A stretch of DNA of 64,000 nucleotides from JAVVEG01 sp032251455 (lineage in GTDB: Bacteria; Pseudomonadota; Gammaproteobacteria; Pseudomonadales; Pseudohongiellaceae): the NCBI GenBank assembly GCA_032251455.1, contig JAVVEG010000012.1:1-64000 (forward strand). Reading direction: 5' to 3'. Each line of letters begins with the position of its first letter. The first letter of the stretch is position 1. Made by a program: the position numbers and the translations under genes. Below are positions 42,708 through 51,531 of the stretch, piece after piece. The notes under the pieces were generated by a model. That model did no database searches and had not been told where the DNA came from. It worked only from the letters and a program-made list of their open reading frames with translations.

Positions 42708-44081
42708 ATGCACCAAACTGAATTCAGTATCCAGGGCAGCACCGGAATATCCGGCTTCTGGGCGTTTGCTGTCAGTGCGATACTGGCCCTGAATACCCTT
42801 TTCGTCCAGGCCCAGACAGGCATTCCCGTTGATGCCGATATCCAGCAAAATTTCCAGCGCCTGAGCAATGATGCACGGGTTCAGGCTGCCCTGCGCGCAA
42901 TCGCCGAGCAGGAACCGGAAACCATCGCCGAGCAGATTCGGCTGACCGAGATCCCCGCTCCCCCGTTCATGGAACAGCGCCGGGCCGAATACTATCTTGA
43001 ACAGATGAAGGCGCGTGGTCTTGCCGATGCCTACATTGATGCCGAAGGCAATGTCGTTGGTATCCGCCGTGGCGTCGGCGACGGCCCGCTGTTTGCCATT
43101 GCTGCTCACCTGGATACCGTCTTTCCGCCGGAAACCGATACCCGGGTGGAACTACGCAACGGGCGCTACTATGCGCCCGGTATCAGCGACGATGGCCGCG
43201 GTCTGGCTGTGCTGCTGCGGCTTATCGAAACCCTCAATGCCAGCGGACTGGCCACCACCGGCGATATCATGTTCATTGGCAATGTCGGTGAGGAAGGCCG
43301 GGGAGACCTGCGCGGCATCAAGGCGATATTCCGCGACCATCCGGATATCGACGGTTTCGTCTCCATCGATGGCTCCGGTCTTACCCGCATTACAACCGGA
43401 GGAACCGGCAGCCGCCGTTTCGAATTCCATTTTAGCGGCCCGGGTGGTCATTCCTTTGGCGCGTTCGGCCTGGTCAGCGCCATCCATGCCATGGGCAGGG
43501 CCATTGCCAGAATTGCCGACATGGAAACCCCGGCCGACCCCAAAACCACGTTCACCGTCGGTACTGTCAGCGGCGGCACCTCAGTGAACTCGATTGCGGC
43601 CGATGCCATGTTCGCCCTGGATATGCGCTCCAATGATGCCGCTGAACTGGCCCTGCTGGAAACGCGGATCAAGGAGGCCGCCAGGGAGGCTGTCGCCGAG
43701 GAAAATGCCCGCTGGAACAACAATGGCAACATCAGCGTGGACTTCCGTTTGATCGGTGACCGGCCAGTCGGTCTCACCGCTTCTGAGAATCCCCTGGTTC
43801 AGGCTGCAGCGCTGGCTTTTGCCGGCGTGAATATTGAATTACAGGGTCTGGGCATTTCCAGCACGGACTCCAATGTGCCCATGGCACTGGGTATTCCTGC
43901 CATCACTATCGGCGGCGGCGGGCAAGGCGGGGGTGCGCACTCACCGGAAGAATGGTTTGAACCGGTGGAATCCCACCGAGGACCACAGTTGGCCCTGTTA
44001 TTGACCCTGGCGCTGACCGGCGTCCCCAACCTGGCAGTCCCGGCACTTGAACTCATCCCGCCTCACAACGGAATGCCCTGA
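42708..44081 (+). CDS. M20-family metallopeptidase, exported
   Basis: A 457-residue zinc hydrolase of the M20/M25/M40 (ArgE/DapE/carboxypeptidase) type. The N terminus has a signal-like segment (GFWAFAVSAILALNTLFVQAQ, residues 16-36). Catalytic motifs are AAHLDTVFP near 130 (metal His and Asp), ISDDGRGLA near 158, and NVGEEGRGD near 192 with the catalytic Glu. A dimerisation-type lid domain (residues about 220-330) separates the halves. It should hydrolyse a peptide or N-acyl amino acid in the periplasm. GGGAG lies upstream of ATG 42708, and a GNAT gene follows after 6 nt. Confidence 0.87.
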   Translation: MHQTEFSIQGSTGISGFWAFAVSAILALNTLFVQAQTGIPVDADIQQNFQRLSNDARVQAALRAIAEQEPETIAEQIRLTEIPAPPFMEQRRAEYYLEQMKARGLADAYIDAEGNVVGIRRGVGDGPLFAIAAHLDTVFPPETDTRVELRNGRYYAPGISDDGRGLAVLLRLIETLNASGLATTGDIMFIGNVGEEGRGDLRGIKAIFRDHPDIDGFVSIDGSGLTRITTGGTGSRRFEFHFSGPGGHSFGAFGLVSAIHAMGRAIARIADMETPADPKTTFTVGTVSGGTSVNSIAADAMFALDMRSNDAAELALLETRIKEAAREAVAEENARWNNNGNISVDFRLIGDRPVGLTASENPLVQAAALAFAGVNIELQGLGISSTDSNVPMALGIPAITIGGGGQGGGAHSPEEWFEPVESHRGPQLALLLTLALTGVPNLAVPALELIPPHNGMP

Positions 44082-44087
44082 ACACCG

Positions 44088-44546
44088 ATGCGCTGGCAGC
44101 AGATTGAATACGGGTCGCCACACTACCAGGCTGCCTGCACCTTGCGACAAGACATACTGCGCACCCCGCTGGGCCTGACGCTTGACCCGGAAGAACTTGC
44201 CCTTGAGAGTGCACACTGGCATTTTGGTTTATTCACACCTGAATCCAGACTGGTCGCCTGCCTGTGCATCGTGCCTTTGACCGTGCCTTTGACCGCCCCT
44301 TTAACCAAGGCCCGGGTAAAACTGCGACAGATGGCAATAGCAGAAGAATTTCAGCACCAGGGGCTGGGCCGGCAACTGATTGCTGCCACGGAGCAGTTCC
44401 TGCGCGCTAAAGGCATTGGCAGTATTGAGCTCCACGCCCGCCACAGTGCAGTCGCCTTTTACCACAAACTCGGTTACCGGGAAACCGGTCCAGGTTTTAT
44501 CGAAGTCGGCATTCCGCATCAGAAGATGGAGAAATTCTTTGATTGA
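44088..44546 (+). CDS. GNAT-family N-acetyltransferase
   Basis: A 152-residue acetyltransferase with the acetyl-CoA motif QMAIAEEFQHQGLGRQLI near residues 82-99 and the C-terminal HARHSAVAFYHKLGYRET pattern, both diagnostic of GNAT enzymes (ElaA-like arrangement). Acceptor substrate unknown. A three-unit 12-bp repeat encodes VPLTVPLTAPLT (residues about 62-73) just before the core strand. It begins 6 nt after the M20 peptidase and probably shares its transcript. dbpA follows after 43 nt. Confidence 0.82.
   Translation: MRWQQIEYGSPHYQAACTLRQDILRTPLGLTLDPEELALESAHWHFGLFTPESRLVACLCIVPLTVPLTAPLTKARVKLRQMAIAEEFQHQGLGRQLIAATEQFLRAKGIGSIELHARHSAVAFYHKLGYRETGPGFIEVGIPHQKMEKFFD
44271..44306. repeat. 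12-bp in-frame tandem repeat, three units
   Basis: GTGCCTTTGACC at 44271-44282 and 44283-44294, and a diverged third unit at 44295-44306, encode VPLT/VPLT/APLT within the GNAT protein. Confidence 0.9.
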
Positions 44547-44589
44547 TTTATTCAGAAGCCCCCTTGCACCAGTACCAGGACTTTAGCCA

Positions 44590-45984
44590 TTGAACCCAAA
44601 CCCGTTTTCTACACTGCCCCTGCAGACTGATCTGCTGCAGACCCTGGACCGCATCGGCTTTGCGCAGATGACGCCGATTCAGCAACTGGCCCTGCCCGTC
44701 ATTCTTCAGGGCAAGGATATCATCGCCCAGGCCCAGACAGGCTCGGGCAAGACTGCAGCCTTTGCGCTGGGCATACTGCAAAGCCTGGAGGTGTCCAGGT
44801 TTCGTATTCAGGCCCTGGTGCTGTGCCCGACCCGCGAGCTTGCCGACCAGGTTGCCAATGACATTCGCACACTGGGCAGCAGCCGTCACAACATCAAGGT
44901 CCTGACCCTGTGTGGCGGCGTGCCAATAGGGCCCCAGATCGGCTCTCTGCAACATGGAGCCCATATCATTGTCGCTACTCCGGGGCGCTTGATAGACCAT
45001 CTGGACAAGGGCCGGCTTGATTTTTCCAGCTTGCGCATGCTGGTGCTGGATGAAGCCGACCGCATGCTGGACATGGGCTTCAGCGAAGCATTGCAGACTA
45101 TTGTCGCCACCTTGCCTGCAGCACGACAAACCCTGTTGTTCAGCGCAACCTATTCGGCGGAAGTGCAGAAAACAGCAGAATCCTTTTTGCAAGCCGCGCA
45201 GCACATTACTGTGCAGACCGATGCCGGCAAGCCGGACATCGCAGAGTTTTTTTATCCGGTTGGCAACGAGCAGGCGCGTTGGCAGGCACTGCAGCTGTTG
45301 CTGCTGCAATACCAGCCCGATGCCGCCCTGGTTTTCTGTACCACACGTCAGCAAACCCAGACCCTGGCAGATACATTGGGGCAGGCTGGTTTCTCGGCCC
45401 TGCCCCTGCATGGTGACCTGGAACAACGCCAGCGCGACCAGAGTCTGATCCTGTTCAATAATGGCAGCATCAATATCCTGGTGGCCACCGATGTGGCTGC
45501 ACGCGGTCTGGATATCGAGGCCATGGATCTGGTGATCAACTACCAGCCCGCCAATGACCCGGATGTATACACCCACCGCATCGGCCGGACTGGTCGGGCT
45601 GGGCGCAAGGGGGTGGCCTGTACCCTGTTCAGCGCCGCAGAAGCGCATAAACTGGCCAGACTCCCTGACCGGGACCCCTTGCAGAACCCTGACTCCCTGC
45701 CAGACCGCTCGGCACTGGCGCGCAAACCACGCAGCCCCCAGATGCAGACCCTGGAAATAGCCGGTGGCAAGAAGGATAAACTGCGGGCTGGCGATATCGT
45801 TGGCGCCCTGACCCGCGACAATGCCATTCAGGGTAGCGACATTGGCCGGATCACTGTCAATGAGCGGCGCAGCTTTGTCGCAGTCAGAACACAAGCCCTG
45901 CAGCCTGCGCTGACCCTGCTGGCCGCCGGCATCAAGGGCCGCTCTTTTCGTGCCCGGGTTGTCAACCCTGCCGGGAATATGTGA
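44590..45984 (+). CDS. dbpA: DEAD-box ATP-dependent RNA helicase DbpA
   Basis: A 464-residue helicase. Motifs in order are Q-motif FAQMTPIQQ, Walker A AQTGSGKT near 48-55, PTRELADQ, TPGRLIDH, DEAD in LDEADRMLDMGF, SAT in FSATYS, and the C-lobe ARGLDIEAMD and HRIGRTGRAG. The last 75 residues form the small DbpA RNA-binding domain (LRAGDIVGALT...IGRITVNERRSFVAV) that targets hairpin 92 of 23S rRNA. This supports a role in 50S subunit assembly. No ATG is near; the start is TTG 44590 with AGGA upstream at a 10-nt distance. Confidence 0.93.
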   Translation: MNPNPFSTLPLQTDLLQTLDRIGFAQMTPIQQLALPVILQGKDIIAQAQTGSGKTAAFALGILQSLEVSRFRIQALVLCPTRELADQVANDIRTLGSSRHNIKVLTLCGGVPIGPQIGSLQHGAHIIVATPGRLIDHLDKGRLDFSSLRMLVLDEADRMLDMGFSEALQTIVATLPAARQTLLFSATYSAEVQKTAESFLQAAQHITVQTDAGKPDIAEFFYPVGNEQARWQALQLLLLQYQPDAALVFCTTRQQTQTLADTLGQAGFSALPLHGDLEQRQRDQSLILFNNGSINILVATDVAARGLDIEAMDLVINYQPANDPDVYTHRIGRTGRAGRKGVACTLFSAAEAHKLARLPDRDPLQNPDSLPDRSALARKPRSPQMQTLEIAGGKKDKLRAGDIVGALTRDNAIQGSDIGRITVNERRSFVAVRTQALQPALTLLAAGIKGRSFRARVVNPAGNM

Positions 45985-46017
45985 TACGTTTGTTGACTCT
46001 CAACCAGGAGGTACACC

Positions 46018-47511
46018 ATGACTGTGACAAAATACGCTTCCCTGCTGACGATACTGTTCCTGTCTGCTTGCGGTGCCCAGGAAGAAAGCAAGCCCGGTCC
46101 CGATCTTGCCCCACTAGACCCAGCCCCTGAATCCACTGCGGCGGAACCCCGGGAACCCGATGCCACCCTGGCGCTGGAAACTGAAATTGCACTGGGCAGC
46201 GCAGTTAAGCGCCTGTGCTCCTCTGTCCTGGTATCGGGCAGAAGCCAGCAACACGTCATGGCCAGGGAGTTGAGCAGCGCCGTTGCCAGTGGACTTGAAT
46301 TCAGTATCGACGGGGATCTCGTAACCGGCCACAGTGCGGACCCGGACATGCAGGTACAGGCTCTGTACCGACCGTATCTGGGCTGCACCCTGATCAAGAA
46401 TACCTCGGTCGAGGCCTTGCGGCTGCAGTATGCACTGTCCGACTATCCCCAGCCTGCTCCACCTGCGCTGGATAAACTCTGGCCTGATGGCGAACGGGTC
46501 GATATTCCAAGCAGCCTGCCAGGGGTTGATCTGGCCGCCATCAATGCCGCTGTCGACCAGGCTTTTGTTGATATCGAACCGGATCAGAATATCGATACAC
46601 GGGCCGTGCTGGTCATCCACAAGGGCCGCATCATTGCGGAAAAATATGCCGAACCCTTTCACGCGCAAATGCCGCAACTGGGATGGTCGATGACCAAGAC
46701 CGTCACCGGCGCGCTGACCAGCATGCTGGCCGCCGAGGGTCTGATGCATATCGATTCGCCAGCTACGGTCTCTGAATGGCAGAACAGGAATGATCCGCGC
46801 CGCCGCATTACCCTGGAAAACCTGCTGCAGATGTCCAGTGGCCTGGAGTACTCGGAGGTGTACACGGCAGGGTCGATGTCCGATGTCATTCTGATGCTCT
46901 ATACCACCGGCGATACCGGCGCCTTCACTGCCAACAAGCCTCTGGCCCAGGAACCGGGCAGCACCTGGTACTATTCCAGCGGCACCAGCAATCTTATCTC
47001 CCGGCTGCAACGCCAGCTGTTCACCAGCCATCAAAACTATTTCAATTACCCGCGCGAGCGTCTGTTCAAGCCGCTGGCCATGCACTCGGCCGTGCTGGAA
47101 CCCGATGCCTCCGGCACTTTTGTGGGTTCCTCCTATATGTACGCCACCCCCAGGGACTGGGCCAAAATCGGTTTGCTGTATCTGCAGGATGGCGTTTGGA
47201 ATGATCAGCGCCTGTTGCCCGAGGGCTGGGTGGAGTTCAGCCTGACCCCGGCACCAGCGGCACCCGGCGGCAATTACGGGGCGCAGATCTGGCTCAACGC
47301 CGGTAACGCCGATGACCCGGACAGCAGGCCCATGCCGCAATTCCCGCCCTCCATGTATTACCTGTCTGGCTTCGAGGGGCAGAACGTGGTCATGTTCCCG
47401 GAACAGGAATTGATCGTCGTGCGCATGGGGGTGACTACCCGTGGACCGCGCCCAATCTGGACGCTGGCTGAATCAGTCCTGACTGCGCTCAGTCAGAGTC
47501 AGGCCCAGTGA
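46018..47511 (+). CDS. Serine hydrolase (class C beta-lactamase fold) lipoprotein
   Basis: A 497-residue protein with lipobox LSAC (lipidated C18) and a Pro/Glu-rich linker. The penicillin-binding/esterase fold is indicated by SMTK, with nucleophile S224 and K227, and Y319-S-S in the YYSSGTSN segment for the second active-site motif, plus a GG-containing strand near the C terminus. This family includes esterases, beta-peptidases and AmpC-like enzymes; the real substrate is unknown. AGGAGG lies 7 nt before ATG 46018. It stands alone; its 3' end overlaps the convergent prolyl aminopeptidase by 13 nt. Confidence 0.87.
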   Translation: MTVTKYASLLTILFLSACGAQEESKPGPDLAPLDPAPESTAAEPREPDATLALETEIALGSAVKRLCSSVLVSGRSQQHVMARELSSAVASGLEFSIDGDLVTGHSADPDMQVQALYRPYLGCTLIKNTSVEALRLQYALSDYPQPAPPALDKLWPDGERVDIPSSLPGVDLAAINAAVDQAFVDIEPDQNIDTRAVLVIHKGRIIAEKYAEPFHAQMPQLGWSMTKTVTGALTSMLAAEGLMHIDSPATVSEWQNRNDPRRRITLENLLQMSSGLEYSEVYTAGSMSDVILMLYTTGDTGAFTANKPLAQEPGSTWYYSSGTSNLISRLQRQLFTSHQNYFNYPRERLFKPLAMHSAVLEPDASGTFVGSSYMYATPRDWAKIGLLYLQDGVWNDQRLLPEGWVEFSLTPAPAAPGGNYGAQIWLNAGNADDPDSRPMPQFPPSMYYLSGFEGQNVVMFPEQELIVVRMGVTTRGPRPIWTLAESVLTALSQSQAQ

Positions 47512-48440
47512 TCGGTATACTCGATCAGTTTGCTGCTGATGCCGGGCTCGGACAGTGAGTGTCCGGCATCAGGGATAATGTGCAATTCAGCTTCAGGATA
47601 GGCCTTGTGCAGATCCCAGGCATTTTCCACCGGGCAGATGACATCATAGCGGCCATGCACGATGACCGTGCGCAGATGACGAATCCTGTGCACATTGGCG
47701 AGCAGATAATCGTCTGTGCTGAAGAAACCACGATTGACAAAATAATGGCACTCGATGCGGGCAAACGCATCGGCAAACTTCTCGGCCTGGAACTGATCGG
47801 CCGTAACCGGGTCATGCGCCAGCTTCAGGGTTGAACCTTCCCAGCGCGACCAGGCTATGGCCGCCTCTTTCCTGATAGCCGGGTCCGCGGACAGCAGGCG
47901 CCGATGATAGGCATTGACCATCTCGTGCCGCTCCGCTTCCGGAATGGGCGCCAGGTAATGCTCCCACAGATCAGGAAACAGGCGGGAGCAGCCGGACTGG
48001 TAAAACCAGTCGATCTCTTTTCTGCGCAGCAGGAAAATGCCCCGCAGAAACAACTCAAGACAGCGATCGGCATGGGAAATGGCATAAGTCAAAGCCAGTG
48101 TGGAGCCCCAGGAGCCGCCGAAAACCGACCATTGTTCAATACCCAGATACTGTCGCAGGCGCTCGATATCCGCTACCAGATCCCAGGTGGTGTTCTCGGC
48201 CAGTTCGGCAAACGGGGTACTCCTGCCACAACCGCGCTGATCGAATAGAACGATGCGCCAGCGCTGCGGGTCAAAATAACGGCGATATTCCGGATTGATG
48301 CCACCACCCGGGCCGCCATGCAGGAACACCACGGGCTTGCCCTGGGGATTGCCAACCTCTTCAAAATACAGGGTGTGCAAACTGGATACCGGCAGAAAAC
48401 CGGTGTTGAACGGGTCAATCGGGGGATAAAGCACGGGCAT
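47499..48440 (-). CDS. pip: Prolyl aminopeptidase
   Basis: A 313-residue alpha/beta hydrolase. The oxyanion HGGPGGG at 41-47, the nucleophile elbow GGSWGS with S110, a probable acid Asp near residue 267 (VHGRYDV) and His near 295 (DAGHS) form the catalytic triad. Length and the DQRGCGRS motif match proline iminopeptidase, which removes N-terminal proline. It begins 3 nt after the second RND gene on the same strand, so it is the last cistron of the adaptor-RND-RND operon, an unusual companion. Its 3' end overlaps the convergent serine hydrolase gene. Confidence 0.9.
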   Translation of the reverse strand: MPVLYPPIDPFNTGFLPVSSLHTLYFEEVGNPQGKPVVFLHGGPGGGINPEYRRYFDPQRWRIVLFDQRGCGRSTPFAELAENTTWDLVADIERLRQYLGIEQWSVFGGSWGSTLALTYAISHADRCLELFLRGIFLLRRKEIDWFYQSGCSRLFPDLWEHYLAPIPEAERHEMVNAYHRRLLSADPAIRKEAAIAWSRWEGSTLKLAHDPVTADQFQAEKFADAFARIECHYFVNRGFFSTDDYLLANVHRIRHLRTVIVHGRYDVICPVENAWDLHKAYPEAELHIIPDAGHSLSEPGISSKLIEYTDHWA

Positions 48441-48443
48441 GAA

Positions 48444-51400
48444 TCATGATCTCTTGCTTGACGACGCAGCCTGCGTCCAGGGCTTGGCAACAGCACTGAC
48501 CCAGAGCCTGCCATAAAAGTCCCGCATCCAGTCCAGAAACACATAGATCACCGGCAGGCAGCTCAGTGCGGCGATGGTGGAAAACAGCATACCACCGATG
48601 ACCGCCCTTGCCATGGGAAAATAAGGCGGCCCCATGCCACCAATGCTGGTATCACCCAGGCTCAGCGGCAGCAGCCCGAACACAGTTGTACCCGCCGTCA
48701 TCAGGATGGGCCGAATGCGGTCACTGGCTGCCTCGACCACCGCAGCATTGCGCGGCATCCCTGTCTGCCGGTAATAATTGATTCTGTCCACCAGCACAAT
48801 CCCATTGTTCACCACCACGCCAATCAGCACCAGTATGCCGATCAGGGCCATCACGGTGATGCTGGTCCCGGTCAGCAGGAAAAACCAGAATACGCCAACA
48901 ATGCCATAGACGATGGAACTGACCACTGCCAGAGGGAACAGCAGGGATTCAAACAGGGCGGCCATGACGATAAAAATCATCATGATGGCCAGCAGCATAT
49001 TGATCAGCATCTGGTTGAGACTGCGATCAAAGTTGCGCACCCCTTCGCCAAAATTCCAGCTTACTCCTTCCGGAAACCGCTCTTCATATCGGGCCATCAA
49101 CGCCGTGACTTCCGCCCGCAACTGCTGCGAACTGATCTCCTCATTGGCGTACTCAAGCCTCAGGCCAAGACCGCTGCGCCGATCCGTGCGCCGGATATCC
49201 GGCAGGGCCTGGGCAATCTCGAACTCTGCCATGGCATCCAGGCGCAACTGCCTGCCATCGGGCAGCGCAATCGGCAGCGCCATCAAGTCCGACATCACCG
49301 CCGGATTGGTCACCTGGAACATGGATACAGTGATATCCACTTCCCCGGCGGCATTGCGGAATGTGCGCAGTTGCTGCTGACGCAGACCTGTGCTGATGGT
49401 ACGGGCAAGCTGTTCGGCATCCAGACCCAGCTGCTGCAAGCGTTGTGAATCAAGCAGAATACGCACTTCCTGGCTGCCGCGCTGAATTTCGGACACCACT
49501 TGCGAAACCCCCTCGATTTCCTGCAGAGGCAGTATCAATTCATTGGCCAGGGCAACCAGGGTCTGTGAATCATTACCCAGCAGGCGCACATCAAAGCCGC
49601 TGCCACCCCCTGCACTGCCACTGCGGTCAAAACCGGGGCGGGCGATGGCCGAGCGCGGCATATTCTCCTCGATGAACTGACGAATCTGTGCATCTGTGAA
49701 TTGTCTTTGCTCGGCTGGCAGGAGTTGCAGGGAGGTCTGGGCAGTGCTGCGATTATAAAAGGATTGCATGCTCTCGATATCCAGGTTCTGTTTGTTACTC
49801 TGCAGGAAATCCTCTATCTGCACCACCAATTGCTCAACCCGGGACAGTTCATAGCTGCCTTCAAGGTTGTAGTAGATCCGCAGCTGACTGTCTTCACCCC
49901 CCATGGTTTGATCGGCGCTGACCAGTTGCAGCGGAATATAGACCGAGGCCAGCATCAGGATGACCAGGGCAGCACCCAGTGCCGGTCTGTCCAGCAGGGT
50001 TTGCAGCACACGTCGGTAGGTGGCCAGCATGCGTCCCCGGCCCGCAGAGTTGAGCGCAGTTTTTGGTCGGACCCGGCTCAACAGCAAGGGAATCATGGTA
50101 GTGGAGATGAACAGGGAAGCCAGCAAGGACACCACAATGGTGACAGCGACATGGCTGAGAAAGATCGTCATGTCGATTTTCTCGCCAATGATATTGGGCA
50201 GAAACACGATAGCAGTGGTCAGCGTGCCCGCAACCACAGGGATACCAACAGCCTGAACACCCATCGCCACTGCCTTGTGGGGTTCATCGGGCATTTTTTC
50301 CTGCTGCCGGAAAATACTCTCGCTGATGACCACCGCATTGTCCACCAGCATACCAATGGCCAGCATCAGACCCATCAAGGACAGGATATTCAGGGAGATG
50401 TTGAGCAGATAGAGCGCCGCCAGGGTAATTGTCAGTGAAAACGGCACCGCCGTGGAGACTATCAGGGTCAGGCGAATATCCCTCAGGAACAGGAACAGCA
50501 CCAGGGTTGAGAGCATGAAACCGATCAACCCGGAACTGGCCACATCACTCAACGATTGCCTGACGCCATCCGCGGAGTTTTCGGAAATCTGAATACTGAT
50601 GCCCTGAAAGGCCGGCAGCTGGGCCAGTGCCGCCAGCTCGGCCTCGACCAGGTCTGCAGTTTCCACCAGATTGGCGCTGGCCTCCTTGGTGATATTCAAA
50701 CCCACTGCAGGTGCGCCATCAACGCGCCGACCAAAGCTTACCTCGGTCTGGGCCAGATTCACCGCAGCAATGTCACCCAGGGTGATACCGGCGGAGTTCA
50801 CCACAAACCCGGCAATATCGTTCATGTCCTGGAACTGCTCATTCACGGTGACGCGCAGATTCTGATTATCTCCACGCAATTCCCCGGCGGAAATCATCAC
50901 ATTGCTGGCCTGCAGCCGCGACAACAGCGCATTGGTATCCACCCGGTAGGCCTGCAGCTTTTCGGGGTCGAGGGTCACCTGGTACGTTCTTTCGGCCAAA
51001 CCCTGAATATCCACACGGGAAACACCGGGAATTCGCTCGATTCTTTGAATCAACTGGCGGTCAAGCGTCTCCCAGGCACTGGCCAGATCTCCCGTCGAGG
51101 AAATACGCGCCTGCAACAAGGGCTGGTCGCTGGTGCTGCCGGTAAACACATTCACCCGGCGCAGGTCTGAGGGTAAATCGCCACGAATGGCATCGATTTT
51201 CTCGCGAATTTCGACACCCTTTACCTTGGCGTCCACATCCCAGCCAAACATCAGGTCGATACGCACCTGGTTGCTGGAACTTACCGAACGCATGGTGTCG
51301 ATATTGCTGACCGTGGCCAGGGCATCTTCGAGTATCCGGGTAATATTGCGCTCGTTTTCCTCGGGCGTGGAACCTGGGTAATCGACCTGTACGAAGACTC

Positions 51401-51530
51401 CGGGAAACTGTACCGATGGCATGAACTCCAGTGGCAACAGCCGGGTTGCCGCCAGGCCCAGGGTAACGGCACAGACAAACAACATCGAGATGGTAACCGG
51501 ACGGTGCAAAGCCAGCTGGGTCAGCCACAT
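48444..51530 (-). CDS. RND efflux transporter (second of pair)
   Basis: A 1028-residue inner-membrane antiporter of the HAE1 (AcrB-like) group with 12 TM helices and two large periplasmic loops (between TM1-2 and TM7-8). TM4 contains AIGMLVDNAVVISESIFR, where the usual second Asp of the proton relay is Asn. AAGGAGG overlapping the upstream stop precedes ATG 51530, and the gap to the first RND gene is 1 nt. It is probably the partner of the other RND protein in a heteromeric pump. Substrate unknown. Confidence 0.9.
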   Translation of the reverse strand: MWLTQLALHRPVTISMLFVCAVTLGLAATRLLPLEFMPSVQFPGVFVQVDYPGSTPEENERNITRILEDALATVSNIDTMRSVSSSNQVRIDLMFGWDVDAKVKGVEIREKIDAIRGDLPSDLRRVNVFTGSTSDQPLLQARISSTGDLASAWETLDRQLIQRIERIPGVSRVDIQGLAERTYQVTLDPEKLQAYRVDTNALLSRLQASNVMISAGELRGDNQNLRVTVNEQFQDMNDIAGFVVNSAGITLGDIAAVNLAQTEVSFGRRVDGAPAVGLNITKEASANLVETADLVEAELAALAQLPAFQGISIQISENSADGVRQSLSDVASSGLIGFMLSTLVLFLFLRDIRLTLIVSTAVPFSLTITLAALYLLNISLNILSLMGLMLAIGMLVDNAVVISESIFRQQEKMPDEPHKAVAMGVQAVGIPVVAGTLTTAIVFLPNIIGEKIDMTIFLSHVAVTIVVSLLASLFISTTMIPLLLSRVRPKTALNSAGRGRMLATYRRVLQTLLDRPALGAALVILMLASVYIPLQLVSADQTMGGEDSQLRIYYNLEGSYELSRVEQLVVQIEDFLQSNKQNLDIESMQSFYNRSTAQTSLQLLPAEQRQFTDAQIRQFIEENMPRSAIARPGFDRSGSAGGGSGFDVRLLGNDSQTLVALANELILPLQEIEGVSQVVSEIQRGSQEVRILLDSQRLQQLGLDAEQLARTISTGLRQQQLRTFRNAAGEVDITVSMFQVTNPAVMSDLMALPIALPDGRQLRLDAMAEFEIAQALPDIRRTDRRSGLGLRLEYANEEISSQQLRAEVTALMARYEERFPEGVSWNFGEGVRNFDRSLNQMLINMLLAIMMIFIVMAALFESLLFPLAVVSSIVYGIVGVFWFFLLTGTSITVMALIGILVLIGVVVNNGIVLVDRINYYRQTGMPRNAAVVEAASDRIRPILMTAGTTVFGLLPLSLGDTSIGGMGPPYFPMARAVIGGMLFSTIAALSCLPVIYVFLDWMRDFYGRLWVSAVAKPWTQAASSSKRS

Positions 51531-51531
51531 A

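Noticed and set aside
44548..45894. Long minus-strand open frame opposite dbpA
   Set aside because: dbpA shows every helicase motif on the plus strand; the antisense frame has no recognisable pattern.
46114..47340. Minus-strand frame opposite the serine hydrolase
   Set aside because: Shadow of the plus-strand gene, which has lipobox and SxxK motifs.
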